Shown one piece after another: positions 12,187 to 23,590 of a stretch of DNA of 64,000 bases. The notes below the pieces were generated by a model. The model did not search any database and was not told the origin of the DNA. It saw only the letters and a program-made list of their open reading frames with translations. The DNA comes from Capronia americana (lineage: Eukaryota; Ascomycota; Eurotiomycetes; Chaetothyriales; Herpotrichiellaceae), in NCBI GenBank assembly GCA_016110215.1, contig JADWQD010000019.1, positions 310,001-374,000 of the forward strand, written 5' to 3'. Each line of letters starts with the position of its first letter. The stretch's first letter is position 1. The position numbers were made by a program, and so were the translations under genes.

Positions 12187-13888
12187 TCAACGAAGAGAAC
12201 TAGTGTCCTTGGCTTTCTGGCGTGCCAAAAGCCTGTGCTGCCGAACCTCTTCGCGTGTGTTGTGCTGAGCAGCCTCGTGACGTCCAACCGGCTCGCTATT
12301 TCCTTGCACCAGTTGCCCAAGCTCAGCTGTGTCCACGTCGGTCACATTGGACCTTGGTTGACTGAAGATGTACTTTGTGAGTGACACCTGAGACTTCTTG
12401 GACATCTTAGTTCCTTTCTCGTCCTTGAACCAATACTCGAGCGGGATGTCGTTGATCATGTCCACACGAGCGGTTTGGTTTCCCGTTTTCAGCTTCTCTT
12501 CCACGGTCTTCAAGAAAGCCTTGCGCTCTTCCGGAGATTGTTGCAACTGGTACAGGAGATAGGCGTTGACCAAAGTCTCTGACCCGACGTGACTCTCGTC
12601 CGTCACACGGTCCAGGATCTGCGAAAGGCTCTCCGTGTGGTCGTGAAGTTGCGGGCCAGTTCTGGGCTCCATCGCTTGTCCAGGGATGTCGCCGACTATT
12701 GCAGAATTAAGGTCCCGATGGGACGAAGCATCTGTATCCGTGGCGATGGACGCCGGGGGGGAACGAAGCTGATCCTCGGGGATTTCCACCTTTCTGTCTG
12801 GCAGGTTATTGCGAAGTGTTTCTAGGTCCGCTTCCGCTTGCTGCAGTTCGACTAAGAGTGTTTGCCTTCTTGATTCCAGCTGGTCCACGGGCATCGCCTC
12901 CCCAGGAGGGGAGGAACCTATGATTTGCTCCCCATCGAGGCTCATCAAGCTCTCCCTCAACAAGTCCACATCGCCCTTCCTCGACAGATAGCGTCGAGCC
13001 TCCGAGGTCTGGTCGAGTCGAATATCGTCTGCTGAGAACACGGACGGGTCTGTGACTATCTCGGTGACCGGCAGAACAATACCCTGCGCATCAAGGATCT
13101 CAAGAGAAGCATCCGCGGCAACGCCAAATATCTTCGAGCCTTGGGCAATAAATTCATACCCACGTGAGACGAGATTCTCGTCCTGTTCCAGCAGCGCGTT
13201 CTCGGAGCTTTGTAACTCGGTTAGAATGTTTCGTAAAGTGAGCAGAGAGGGATCCTGCAACGTCTGGAGGTGCGCTTCAATGTCCCGCAAGGCTACATTT
13301 CTCTTTTCAATATTCCCTCTTCGGCGGTCGCTGGCCGAAATCAAGTCTCCAGTCAATGCATCTGCCGCGTTGGCAAGTTGTGACCAACGATTCCGCAAGG
13401 CATTCCCACGGTCCTGGGTGTTGACGTCCTGATCTGCCGTACTCGGACGGTCCCCCGGAGCCGAGGTTCGAGTCTCGAAAGTAGCTCGTGGCTCATGAGC
13501 CACATTCGACGCAGCTGCTTCTGAGCCAGGCGGCGGCTGTACTACCTGGGCGGAATGCCGAGAGGAGTGTGCTTCTCCCAGTGGTGTGTCAGATTGTTGC
13601 TCCATGTGCACGAGTTCATTAGCTGAGAGATCGCTCGCTGGCTGACCAGCATTCGTCGTGGGCGAAAGAACATCGCCGGGCAGAACATTATTGTCGTCCT
13701 CCTTTTTAGAGTCATCTTGGGTGTCATCTTGGACCTGCGGCGGCGGGAGCGGCTCTTGACTATTTCGATCTGAGCTGTAGAACGTGTCAAGACTGTACAA
13801 CGAGGGCAATAGGGCGGGCCTGGGCTCACTCTTCCTGCGGTAGGACGGCAGCTGGTTTGGTCCTGCTCCAGGCTGGCAGAAACCTCAT
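12187..13888 (-). CDS. Coiled-coil protein of unknown function, module 2
   Basis: This is the paralogue of 4853-6571 and 20698-22431; the family is not recognised. The long frame has no ATG at its head (it opens at TTG 13809). A 5' exon at 13830-13888 (ATG at 13888, starting MRFLPAWSRTKPAAVLPQE) joins through a 55-nt GTGAGC...CTACAG intron to 12187-13774, giving 548 residues. The junction falls after two bases of an Asp codon, exactly as in module 1. Residues ~20-150 are acidic, Gln/Asp/Ser-rich and disordered. The middle is coiled coil (ELQSSENALLEQDE; a QLESRRQTLLVELQQAEADL heptad run). A RRYLSRKGDVDLLRESL motif matches RYLTQLGDVDALQESL of module 1. The C-terminal region has VNAYLLYQLQ followed by LEYWFKDEKG, the shared signature. 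It is divergent from the DUF6590 gene at 14716. Confidence 0.75.
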
Positions 13889-14715
13889 TCCGAAGAACGC
13901 TGAAGGGTGGATTCATGGTAGGACGAAGGTGCGCCCATTCTGGAGCAAGATGTGCCATCGATATAAATGGAGGGTAGGGACAGTGAGGCGGCCGTCCATA
14001 GTCAAGTGAACGATCAGTGCAGGAGCTGCACCGGCTTGCATGCATGGGGCATGGGGGGTTGGAGGGGAGCCAAATCTCAGGCCGATAAAAACAGCCGGTC
14101 GGACCACCAATTTTGTCTCGGGGGCGCCCCGCGGACCCCTGTAATACCTGGAATATTACCGGGAACAGACCCGCCTGAGGCCTCTGTCCCCCGAACCACC
14201 CCCCTTGGCTGGCGCCACGCTCTGCTAATCCTCCCACCCTCGTCGCCATGTCTTCTTCCCTTGGCCCGTCCTCGACCTGCGACAGTCTAGCCCTCATTCT
14301 CAGCCATGGGTCACCTACCACTCAGATCTATTTGCTGCTTCAACCCCGCCCCTCGGTGATCGTTCCAATTGACGTCTATCGACTTGCATTTGCATGCACG
14401 CTGCTGCAGCAGTATGCCTCCTTGGGAGGTAGGAGGAAAGAGGAGGGAAAAAGAGCCGCCATCCTGCCATGACGGTGGCCGCCAGCCATATTGCCTATAA
14501 GATGCGCCAATCGTGGGTAGCCAGTCTCTTTACCTGTCCGTTTTCCGAGCGTCACCTGCCTTGTTTTGCGGCATTGTGAAACATAGCAATTGTAGCATCT
14601 GGGCTGCATCGACGTCTTCTGAAGCCTGTGATCTGTGTCCTGCGAGTCTTTTTCGGTACAATCAACTTGGATCTGGTAGTTTCGGCCACACGTCCGTTCC
14701 TAGCCAGTGGGAGCC
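13889..14715. promoter_or_regulatory. Divergent promoter region, module 2
   Basis: An 827-bp gap between the starts of the coiled-coil and DUF6590 genes of module 2. It carries CACCCCCCTTGGCTG at 14197-14211, identical to a site in the module 1 gap. A CCTATAAGATG sequence at about 14494-14504 is a possible TATA-like element about 215 bp before the DUF6590 start. A pyrimidine-rich stretch precedes the plus-strand gene. Competing open frames inside the gap appear to be non-coding. Confidence 0.45.
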
Positions 14716-16200
14716 ATGTCGTACCGCGATTCAGGGTACGGCGGGTTTGACAGGCCCATGCCCGATAGACCGAAGCATGGAAGACATCGGGGTAGCAGCG
14801 GTGCTGAAGAGCTGACGGCAGAAACGGCACCGATGCAGCGGAGAAGGAGAGATGAGGAGGCTGAGAGAGAGCGACAATTTCAGGAGCACGAAAATGAACG
14901 ACGCTATCATGATCGACGCCGTCAGGAGCGCGAAAATGAGCGATACTCTCAGGGGCGTGAGAGAGGGCGATACCATCAGGAGCCCGAGTCTAGAGGCGTT
15001 GAATCACCCGAGTCACTCGAACGGGGTAAATTCAGGGCCAGAAGCGACGAAATGGGCTTTGGAGTCGAGGCGGATGACGAGGAGATACCTCATACTGGCC
15101 GTCAAAGGAGTGTCAGGGCTTTCTCTGACACCAGCGCTCAGAGAGAGAACTCCCTTGTCACCGCCCCGGTCTGTCTGGATGCTGCCCACCGCCAGTTCAT
15201 CCATGATTGGGCCCAGCGGCGCACGTACGGGATAGGGATCTTTGCTGATCAACAGGCACTCTTTGAGGTCGACGATTACCGGTTCCTCCTAGAAGCTGTA
15301 CAATGCGAACTGGCGGCCGACCGCCATGCCTGTATCAGGCTATATTTACTGGTTAGGAAGTACAGCACCCTTCCTAAAGGCCAAGCTTGCGAACGCTTCC
15401 TTTCCCAACTTGAACGAGAGGATAAGCGCAATCAAGACGAGCGGAAGGTCGAGGCCGTCGAGGCAATTGTGCAGCACATGAGCCGAACCAGGGCTGTGGG
15501 AATGCCGCCCGCAGACAGCTTGTCGGTGTCTAGGCTCACAGCTACGACACCGTCACCCCTGCAAACCCACGACCAGCGTAGATCTCGGCAAGCCGAGGAT
15601 GCAAAAATGTCGAGCTTGGCCGCCGGTTTCCATACCAAACCCAGCGCCTGGTTTAGCATTGGCCGGGTGTTCATCATGCTGTGGCATGAAAATGACACCA
15701 GCGGAAACATGGCCCCCAGGGAGGGCGCAGTCGTCACTCAGGGGCGCTATAGAGAAAAGGTTCATAGTGAGATTCGACGTTTTGCCGTCGTACGAGAAGG
15801 CCACGGCTTCAGCTGGGCGATTCCAGTCAACACGTACCAAGGGCAAGGGCTCAACAGGCCGGGACTCTACCAACAAGACCATGACGCGCACGCCATCATC
15901 CACATGGATGGTACAACGCCGCATAGGCTCCCTAACGAACCTTACATGAACAAGCACCCCATCGCCGTTGTGCAGGCAAGCTATGACAAGAAGCTCGACG
16001 CCGCGAGCCGCATTCGATTCGACAAGGTGTTCAGCATTGAGCACAATGTGAAGGTGAAGAACGTTGGAAAGGTGTCGGTGAAGTCGATCCCTTGGTTCTG
16101 TCGATACTGGCGGGAGGAAGCCAGGGCCGCCGACGCGGCCGCAGCCGCCGCCGCCGCCGCTGCTGCCGTTGTCGCTCCGAGTCCTGGTGGCCGTGCCTAA
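14716..16200 (+). CDS. DUF6590-domain protein, module 2
   Basis: This is an uninterrupted gene of 494 residues starting at ATG 14716 (MSYRDSGYGGF); an in-frame GTG at 14707 precedes it but is not needed. Residues ~35-115 are extremely rich in Arg/Glu and partly repetitive, with two related stretches around QEHENERR and QERENERY. Residues ~155-255 form an Ala/Leu-rich helical domain resembling the one in the module 3 protein. Residues ~305-465 are the DUF6590 domain: FSIGRVFIMLWHEND, SEIRRFAVVREGHGF, PVNTYQGQGL, AHAIIH, KHPIAVVQ, AASRIRF and IEHNVKVKNVGKV, then RYWREEARA. The protein ends in a run of 11 Ala and a Pro/Gly tail, unlike its paralogues. DUF6590 has no assigned biochemical activity that I know of. 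The divergent partner is 12187-13888. Confidence 0.85.
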   Translation: MSYRDSGYGGFDRPMPDRPKHGRHRGSSGAEELTAETAPMQRRRRDEEAERERQFQEHENERRYHDRRRQERENERYSQGRERGRYHQEPESRGVESPESLERGKFRARSDEMGFGVEADDEEIPHTGRQRSVRAFSDTSAQRENSLVTAPVCLDAAHRQFIHDWAQRRTYGIGIFADQQALFEVDDYRFLLEAVQCELAADRHACIRLYLLVRKYSTLPKGQACERFLSQLEREDKRNQDERKVEAVEAIVQHMSRTRAVGMPPADSLSVSRLTATTPSPLQTHDQRRSRQAEDAKMSSLAAGFHTKPSAWFSIGRVFIMLWHENDTSGNMAPREGAVVTQGRYREKVHSEIRRFAVVREGHGFSWAIPVNTYQGQGLNRPGLYQQDHDAHAIIHMDGTTPHRLPNEPYMNKHPIAVVQASYDKKLDAASRIRFDKVFSIEHNVKVKNVGKVSVKSIPWFCRYWREEARAADAAAAAAAAAAAVVAPSPGGRA

Positions 16201-19200
16201 GCCACTGAATAGGATGTTGCGGCAACCCCGTTGGAGAGAGCACGCAACATGATATACGTTTTTGTCTCACAGTGCCTGCATGGGCAATGGCGACAAAGTC
16301 CGACACCTTCTGATCACAGTCCACTGCGGAAGGTTGGATATGTTACGGCTATGGACGAGAAATCCTACCCCAGTCCCACACGTTATTCTTGTCCCTTGAT
16401 GGTCTTCTTGTTCGGTGGCCCTCCAGGAGATTGATTGTATGTGGCCCCTTTTCCTGAAAGCCTCGCTCATTTCAAACATCGCAATTGGTACACGATATTT
16501 GTTGGGGTGGGACTGATTGTGGCTCTGGCCTGCTTCTTATGGTATGGTGGTTGCCTTTCCTTAACTGAGTTGGGCTTCGAGGCTTGTACTTGTAACATCG
16601 ATACGAACAAGCCCCGTCAGATAACGCGCGAATATGAAAAGACCATCACTTCCTGATCCTAGAATCACGCTATGATCGCTCCGTGGGTCCGGCGGCGTCA
16701 ATCCTGTGTCCATCAACCTCCTCGCATAGGGAATGTACCCCACTCTCTCCCAGCCTCGTAGCCTTCTCGCCTTCCATCCCAAGGGGGGGCGGGGGCCAAT
16801 GACGTCGAATCAGTCCGCCAAAGGGACCTCGTCCTCGCTTTCTTCTTTCCCAACCGTGCCCATCCCACGACTATCCCACCCCAACCTCTTTACTACTACA
16901 GTATGATAAGCAGCACTGATTTAGGACCGGATTCGCTTGACGTACAGCTATTGCAAATAGTCCTGTGTGGCTGAGCCCGCCACCGGGGAGCAATCCCGCC
17001 CCCGCGGAGTACGGACTACTATAAGTATTCGTCCCAGAGCACGGAGCCCGTCCCTTGCGCTAGTGTGAGCGACAAGCTTCCCACTTACGCGTGGGACGGC
17101 GGGATGTCACTCCTCTGTTCCGTATATGGTCCGGGAGCACGGATCAATAATGCAAGGTCTTTCTCTCCCGTGAGGTAGGCGGCTAAGTACGGAGTACTCG
17201 TACTGGTATCTTGACTGTCCGAAGAACTTGTTTCTCTTTTGAGCCGATCAGGCAGAGGCGCTTGTCCGTCACCGGGTCACGAGGACGGAGTACCTATAAC
17301 GGATTACGCAGTAGATGTGTTCAGGACATCTTGGGGTCGACTCCAGATCCTTCATCAAGCCGGCGGCGATAAGGCAACCCGGGCTGTTCGACTACGGGCA
17401 CCGGCTCAGGCAGGAAACCACGCCGTTGCTAGAGCCATGGCTCATGACCCTGACCTCAAGTGGGGGCCCCTCGATCTTGGAACTGACCGCCATGTGCATC
17501 TTGAGAGGAGCTTCAATCTGCAACGGGCCGCTAGGCCAGCCGGGTGGATGACGGGATCAATACAAGATCCTCAAAATGTCGAGAAATACTGTCTGAGCCG
17601 TTTCGACCGTACAAGCCCCCCGACTTACAAACGGCCGGTCATTTCAACATCCGCCAAGGGCATGCCGTGCAGGACAAAGTGATGCATCGGTGTCCCTCCC
17701 CGACCGACAGTCAGTGTGGCCCTAATCGCAACCGACGGCGTGCTGTGCAGCGCTGCGCTGTGCAAGGCGGGCAGGCTGGTGGTAGTAGCGTCGCATTGTG
17801 GAGGGCTGTCTCGCAATGTTGAGGACAGAAGATGACGACCGCAGGTTCCAATAGGCTCCGTCGGAAATCCGATCGAGCCTGGTGAGAGGCATTGCATTTC
17901 CGAGAACCGGCCAACGAGCCACGCAGTCGTCTGCCGTGACTCACCGCCCCGGGACTCTACTGGCCTTCTGTTTCTCGAAACTCATGACTCGCTCCAGCGA
18001 TAGGTCATAATATTGCCAACATGTCCCATTTCCCCGCTCGCTTTGCTAGTGGTTTCTCACCAGGGGATGCGAGGCAAAGGAAGGCGACGAGAAGGGGGAA
18101 AATCAGTCCACTTTGCCACCTGTCAATCAATGCCTGGGGAAACCAGTTCAGCTTTCAGCAAGTTTCGAAATCCAGCCCTTCAGATCCCGAGATGGCTGAC
18201 ACCCAATGCGAGCTTGGCTCCCCCGCGGAAGACAGCGGCCGTCTATCCGCCCTGCTGGATCTGAGGCACGACTGGCAGCAGGGGACTTGCGGTCAGGAAA
18301 CTGGCGGCCCAATGTGATGCGCCCTGCAGGTTGACGTGCAAGAAATTGACCAATGGGCAGTGCGTCCGTCGCTGGAAAGTGCTTGAAGTCAAAATGTCAA
18401 AATGTCAAAAATGTCGACACCTCACATCGCGCCAACGGTCTTGTGCTCCAGACATGGTGAAAAAAGCATCGACCTGCAGCCGAGCATGTACCACTCTCTC
18501 GGGATGGTGTGCCACGTGTCCAGAAAACCGCTTCGCTGAAGCATGCCGTGTAAGCACGCGTGGCAGGCAAACGGGGAGAGATTTGCTACGACAATGTCCT
18601 CAAGCAACTTACTCCGTGCGTAGGACCATGACCCGGAAACTCCGTCGACGTGCGTTGGATATCATGATGGGCATTTTCCAGGTCACGTCGCATCATTAAG
18701 CTCTTCGTGGATATGTATCCTACTGTACGCGCTAACGCCTGTGCCGAAGACAGCGAGCCTCACTTCTGCGATTTTTGGCATCCGCCTCGACGATCAACGG
18801 CAGGGATTCCGCGATTGCATGAATAGAAGAGTGTGACAGTACTCGGTACCTTGAGGTTCTACCTCACCGCGCGAGCCACGTTCGCCCTATCTGCCCTTGT
18901 CAATCCCATGACTCCTCAGTCACAGTGACGGCAATCAAGAATTCCAACATCCTGCCCGCTACATCCAAACAGGACCGAAAGGTGTGGCAGGAAAATTGAT
19001 ACTCGACAAACGCTCGATCTCGATCCCCCTATAATACTGTACTGTACGTTCGAAGTAAACCTCGCCGCGAGTTCTTCGATAGAGTCTCCATCGAAAACGA
19101 CTACTCGTGCCTCGCTCTGGTCAGGTGTCCAGATACGTCGTGGCACGACGATCACGTCAAAGCTTCCGGTGGCTAATAGATCCACCCACTCTAGCCGCCG

Positions 19201-20697
19201 ACGACGACGCCGACGACGCTATCCACATCTCGCGCCGCCAGACTCAGGGGAAATTGGCCGTGCGATGGACCGACCTGGCGCCCCTGTTGCCTAGACTCTA
19301 CTGGATACCCGTCCTTCCCACCGAGGATTGGATATTGGTCGTTTGAGGTCGGGGCTGCTGCGTGCGAAACGAATGGAACTTTTGCCCTAGGGTGTTTCCT
19401 CTCAGGGATCTTCCCCGCCCTCTAGATGCGGCCTCAGCAGGGGGCACACAGTAGGCTGCCGTGCATGAGTAGAGTTGGACGCTCCCGACAAGGATGGAGC
19501 AACGTGCCGTAAGGCTGTGAGAATCTTGTTACGGAGTACGAGGTAGTAGCTGTCCCGTACTGTCTACAGACCAGGCATCAATCATCCCTGAGTCGGTTAC
19601 ACTCAACGTGGTTCAGCGGCCGTTGTCCAATGCCTTTCTGGCATGAATGAGGTAGTCGTTGTAGAGTTTGGAACCGAAACTGCAACTGCAACTGCAAGGC
19701 GAGTACCAGACAGACCCGTCGTTCTGATCGTCGTTGTTCTTGTTGCTCGAAGCCAGAAATAAGACGGCGCGGTGACTAGAGGTGGAAACCGGGAAGACCT
19801 CGCACTCGTACAGTATCACGTCAAGCACGGTCGTGTCAAATGCAACCACCATGCCTCGTACACAGGCTCACAGGGTAATACTTGTCATGTGTACGAGTAA
19901 GGCTGCATGGTTTTGCCCAGTTCTCGGGTCCCGCACAGCCTGCCTTCAGCCGCCGTGATTATAACCAGGGTTGCGTCCCTTTTTCGACGAATGAGCATGC
20001 CTCGATCCGTGTTGCTCGCGCTGGGCATCACACCTGTCAACGGTGGTCGCCTCGGGGTCGTCCGTCACAGGGCCGAGTCGGACATCGACCAGCTACGGCG
20101 CACAGGTCAGTTTCACCAGGATCCGTAAGTTCAAGGATACACGAGCGGGAATGGCCTTGTTCACCTCGATATACGGAGTGTTCGTATTGGCATTACTGTC
20201 AGAGTCGGCCGCAATACAGCCAAGGGTAGCCTATTTCTCGATTCCGGAAAAGGCTGGAAGCCGCACTGGACAAAAGAGGGCATTATGCACCTCGACGAGG
20301 GCGGCCGGCTTGGGGCAAATATGGTCCTTCCATCTTATGGAGTATACTAAAATAACAAAAGATATGTACTGGTAATGTGGGGAGGGAAGTAAAGCCGCGT
20401 GTATGCACGAGTAGACGGTGAGAAGGACTCCGGAATCCTGCCACTTTACTCAAGCAGGAGGCAAAAACGGGGGATCAACCGTTTGTGATCTGCCGGAACT
20501 CCGCAAAAGAATAAGCCCCAGATCCCTCGCCGAATGGGGCAAAAACTCCTTATTGTGGAGCAGAGTCACAGATTGGACATGTCCTAAAACCTGATAGCAG
20601 GGTGAGGAAGATGGGGCAGCCATCAAGCGCCCTGATATGTTTGATGACTCGTAAAGCGCACCAGCCACGACCCCATCACGAAGGCAACCAGACACCA
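16201..20697. other. Spacer between modules 2 and 3, no supported gene
   Basis: This is 4.5 kb without a supported gene, the largest gap among the modules. It holds several copies of ACGGAGTAC (17188-17198 as GTACGGAGTAC, 17285-17293, 19530-19539) and close variants near 17005 and 20171. A frame of about 147 codons at 17239-17682 plus has no recognisable domain. A minus frame at 18916-19185 has a coding-like stretch (FDVIVVPRRIW) but no continuation upstream, so it could be a gene relic. A G-rich run lies near 16783. Confidence 0.45.
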
Positions 20698-22431
20698 TCA
20701 CGTGGTACAGGGGGCCGCTTGCTCAACTCTGCTCGTGCATGGGTGACTGTGGCCTGAGAATCTTCGTTGGTGAGTTGGTCCACCGGAATAGCCCGAGCTG
20801 TGCCGCCGTTTTGGTCGATGAACCTCCCACAAAGGCTCCTGTATTCCTACTGTATTAGATGTCGGAGTCAGGGCTTGGTCCATAGGGGTATGAGAAACGA
20901 GCGAGCTCCTCGGGTCTTCGCTCCAGACGAACACAGAAGACAGACCAGCCCCATCTCGAAACCACGTCGCCTTCAACATTGCTGCAGTTGCTTGATCGGT
21001 AAATTCCCCAGCAGGGTCTATCCAGGCCGCCAAGCGAGTGAATGACCACCACGATGATTGCACGCATCCGAGGATCCAGTGAGACACATAATTCGTCAAG
21101 TTGTCTAAGAGCTCCTCATCCACTTCCCACTCGATTGACGAGTATGGCACGACGGCAGGGGCCAATCGTTGCGCAAGTGCAGCGTCCGCATGCATCAGTT
21201 GATCGAAGACAGGTTGAGTCAAAAAGGAACCCATGTCGGCCCTGCGTGCCTGGTGGTCCTGGCTGTAGAGTCGCGGGATTCGAGAGTCGCCGTTCTGGGG
21301 CTCCTGTGAGTAGTTTCCAGTCTCCAAGTGATGGAACTGGTGAAGTCCAAATAAAACGTTTGATTGCCTCGAGTCGTGGAGCGAAGCTTCCATGTTCATA
21401 GCCTCGAGGTCACTGATCTGGGCACTCAGCCCAGCAACATGCTTCAGCAGTTGGCCACGCCGCTCAGCAAAGTCTTCCAGAGTGTTGCGCGAGAAGATGT
21501 CAACCGGAACACCTGCTGCTGCTCTCATCTCCAGATCCTTGTGTAGCGCCGTGTACTCCTTTTCCTGGCTCGCGAGGCTGTCCTTCAAGTGCCGTCTTTC
21601 TTCCACCAGTGCTGCCAATCTTTGGTCTGCGGTAGCCTCGTCGGCTCCAGGTAAAGAGTTCACGTCTTCAATGGCTTTCAAGGGGCGACGAACCTGTTGA
21701 AGCGTCGTTCCAAAATCGACATCGATATCCTCATCTTCATCAGAAGCTGACGGACCAAGTACGGCTTCGTACAATCTCCGCTCTGTGTTCTCCAATTCCC
21801 ATTCTTCAGGCAGAAGATCACTTTCTACCATGTCCTGGGCAACGTCCTCAGAATTGAGTTCCTCGTACGCCACTTCCGCTGTCTGGAAATCCTTCATGAT
21901 GGAGTCGGCACTGTCAACCCGAAGGTGATTCGCTTCAATCGCCTTGAAAAAGCGGTGCAGCGCGCCATGGAGGCGGTTGCGCGTGGCTTTTATTTGACTT
22001 CGGCCGTCCCTTGCTCGTACTCTGAGCCGTTGCACCTTCCGCCTCTTTGCCCCGAGCGTTTGAAACTCAGCAACGAAACATACCTGCTTGTCAATAAGGT
22101 CAAGGGGATTTCGTGGGTGTTTGGCATCCATCGAGACGTCCGACACAACGTCCGCTGGTAAGCGAGGGAAAGACTGGTCCTCTGCTAGGGCCCAGTCTGC
22201 TACCGAACATGAAGGCGTGCGTGGAGGCGGTGAATCATTATCGATCATAGCTAGCTCTAGTGATATTCTTTTGTTATCTGCTTCATCTCTTCTTCGTCCC
22301 CAAGGATGGTCGCGAGGAGCCCCGGTCGTGTTCGCTTCCCGTCCCCACGATAATCGAAGTCCTGCGTCGAAGCTTCCCCATCGTTGACGGGCGGTGGGAC
22401 GGGACATTGAGGAAGAGCTACGTCCCTGCAT
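20698..22431 (-). CDS. Coiled-coil protein of unknown function, module 3
   Basis: This is the third paralogue, 577 residues as one exon from ATG 22431. I could not find the small first exon seen in the other two copies, so the first ~60 residues are the least certain part. The N-terminus is basic and disordered. Residues ~110-380 are charged helices with coiled-coil runs (EERRHLKDSLASQEKEYTAL; RGQLLKHVAGLSAQISDLEA) interrupted by an acidic DEDEDIDVD segment. A QQVRRPLKAIEDVNSL stretch corresponds weakly to the RYL..GDVD.L..SL motif of modules 1 and 2. The C-terminal signature is present as VSHWILGCVQ and, about 45 residues later, ATWFRDGAG. It ends with a basic, Ser/His-rich tail. It is divergent from the DUF6590 gene at 23591. 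Function is unknown. Confidence 0.7.
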   Translation of the reverse strand: MQGRSSSSMSRPTARQRWGSFDAGLRLSWGREANTTGAPRDHPWGRRRDEADNKRISLELAMIDNDSPPPRTPSCSVADWALAEDQSFPRLPADVVSDVSMDAKHPRNPLDLIDKQVCFVAEFQTLGAKRRKVQRLRVRARDGRSQIKATRNRLHGALHRFFKAIEANHLRVDSADSIMKDFQTAEVAYEELNSEDVAQDMVESDLLPEEWELENTERRLYEAVLGPSASDEDEDIDVDFGTTLQQVRRPLKAIEDVNSLPGADEATADQRLAALVEERRHLKDSLASQEKEYTALHKDLEMRAAAGVPVDIFSRNTLEDFAERRGQLLKHVAGLSAQISDLEAMNMEASLHDSRQSNVLFGLHQFHHLETGNYSQEPQNGDSRIPRLYSQDHQARRADMGSFLTQPVFDQLMHADAALAQRLAPAVVPYSSIEWEVDEELLDNLTNYVSHWILGCVQSSWWSFTRLAAWIDPAGEFTDQATAAMLKATWFRDGAGLSSVFVWSEDPRSSLVSHTPMDQALTPTSNTVGIQEPLWEVHRPKRRHSSGYSGGPTHQRRFSGHSHPCTSRVEQAAPCTT

Positions 22432-23590
22432 TCCAAGTCAGTTCCAAGTCAGCTTATGGGGATCGGGGTGAGGCGGCAATGTTCCCACCGTGCACAATCT
22501 GGTCGCAAGAGTATCCCCGAATCCCGGTCTACCCTCGTTAGATAGAAAGTCCATAGACGGCAGATTCAATTCACGATCAAGTAACACAACACAACTTGTA
22601 CCGCGACACTCAGCCGCCGGAGCCGGCAGAGCTCCAAGAGCGACGTAAACGGGTAAAGGCCAAATAAAGGCAGAGCATGGCAGGTCAAATAGCCTCGGGG
22701 CAGGAAACAAGGAGTTACAGACAGCCAACCTGGCAGAAGCCCGTCACTGAAATACACATCAGCCATGGCTGCAAAGATAGAACTGCGCTACAGCCAATGG
22801 CCAGATACTAGGTGCGCGGTATTTGGAAAGCGCCCCCTTACACAAAGACATGATCCGAGGGAAGAGATGTGGATGGCAATCAAGAGACCCAAATGCAAGG
22901 CGGCACATTTGGTGGCGGGCAGCAAACACGCGAATACTGACCGACCACGCCTGGAGACGAGCTCTGCCGGGGCAGGGATGCCCGGAAGGGAAGGCCAAGG
23001 AGACGCGCAGGACGCGATCCCTGCCCTGTGTCACCCCAGCCGGCCTGCACAATTCTGATTAATGGATTAATGAGAAATGGCAGCCTGTCTGACAGCTGGT
23101 CATTTCAAACTCCCATGACTCCCTGCAAACTTGCAGTGAGCCGCCAATCTTCCACCCTTGACCCCCTCCCCCCCCTACACGGTCTCTTGACGCTCCCTTT
23201 CAGCTGCCTCCTCGCCGTATCTCCTGCAACTTCTGCATCAACAGCGACCGATAGCATTGGTCCTCCCCGCAGGCTCTTCAATTGCTCTCTCGTCTCTCTC
23301 AGAGCGAAGGATGGCGGCCAATCACCCATCTCCGAATCAGCTCTGTGCGCTGTCCTCGATGGCCACACCTCAATTCTACTGGACCTCTATCAATGCGAGG
23401 CCTGTCGCTTCTGGAACAACCAGTAGCACCGCCAACACCCTTTGCATGAACGCTTGATCCACTCTTCCTCCCCGCAGGTGCGGCTCTGCGTGATGGGCGA
23501 GGTACATATTCTGGTCGGGGTTCACTATATCCTCCTGGTAGCCGTCGAGCTGGTCTCAGATGCCGCCTCGCCCACGCTTCTGGGACTTTG
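22432..23590. promoter_or_regulatory. Divergent promoter region, module 3
   Basis: A 1.16-kb gap between the module 3 gene starts. The right part (about 23155-23240) is strongly pyrimidine-rich with a C-run, as is usual upstream of fungal genes, and lies before the DUF6590 start. The 15-bp site found in the equivalent gaps of modules 1 and 2 is not present here. Frames inside the gap show no domain. Confidence 0.4.

Noticed and set aside
13542..14321. 259-codon minus-strand frame overlapping the module 2 coiled-coil start
   Set aside because: It crosses the small first exon in another frame; the spliced model explains the region better.
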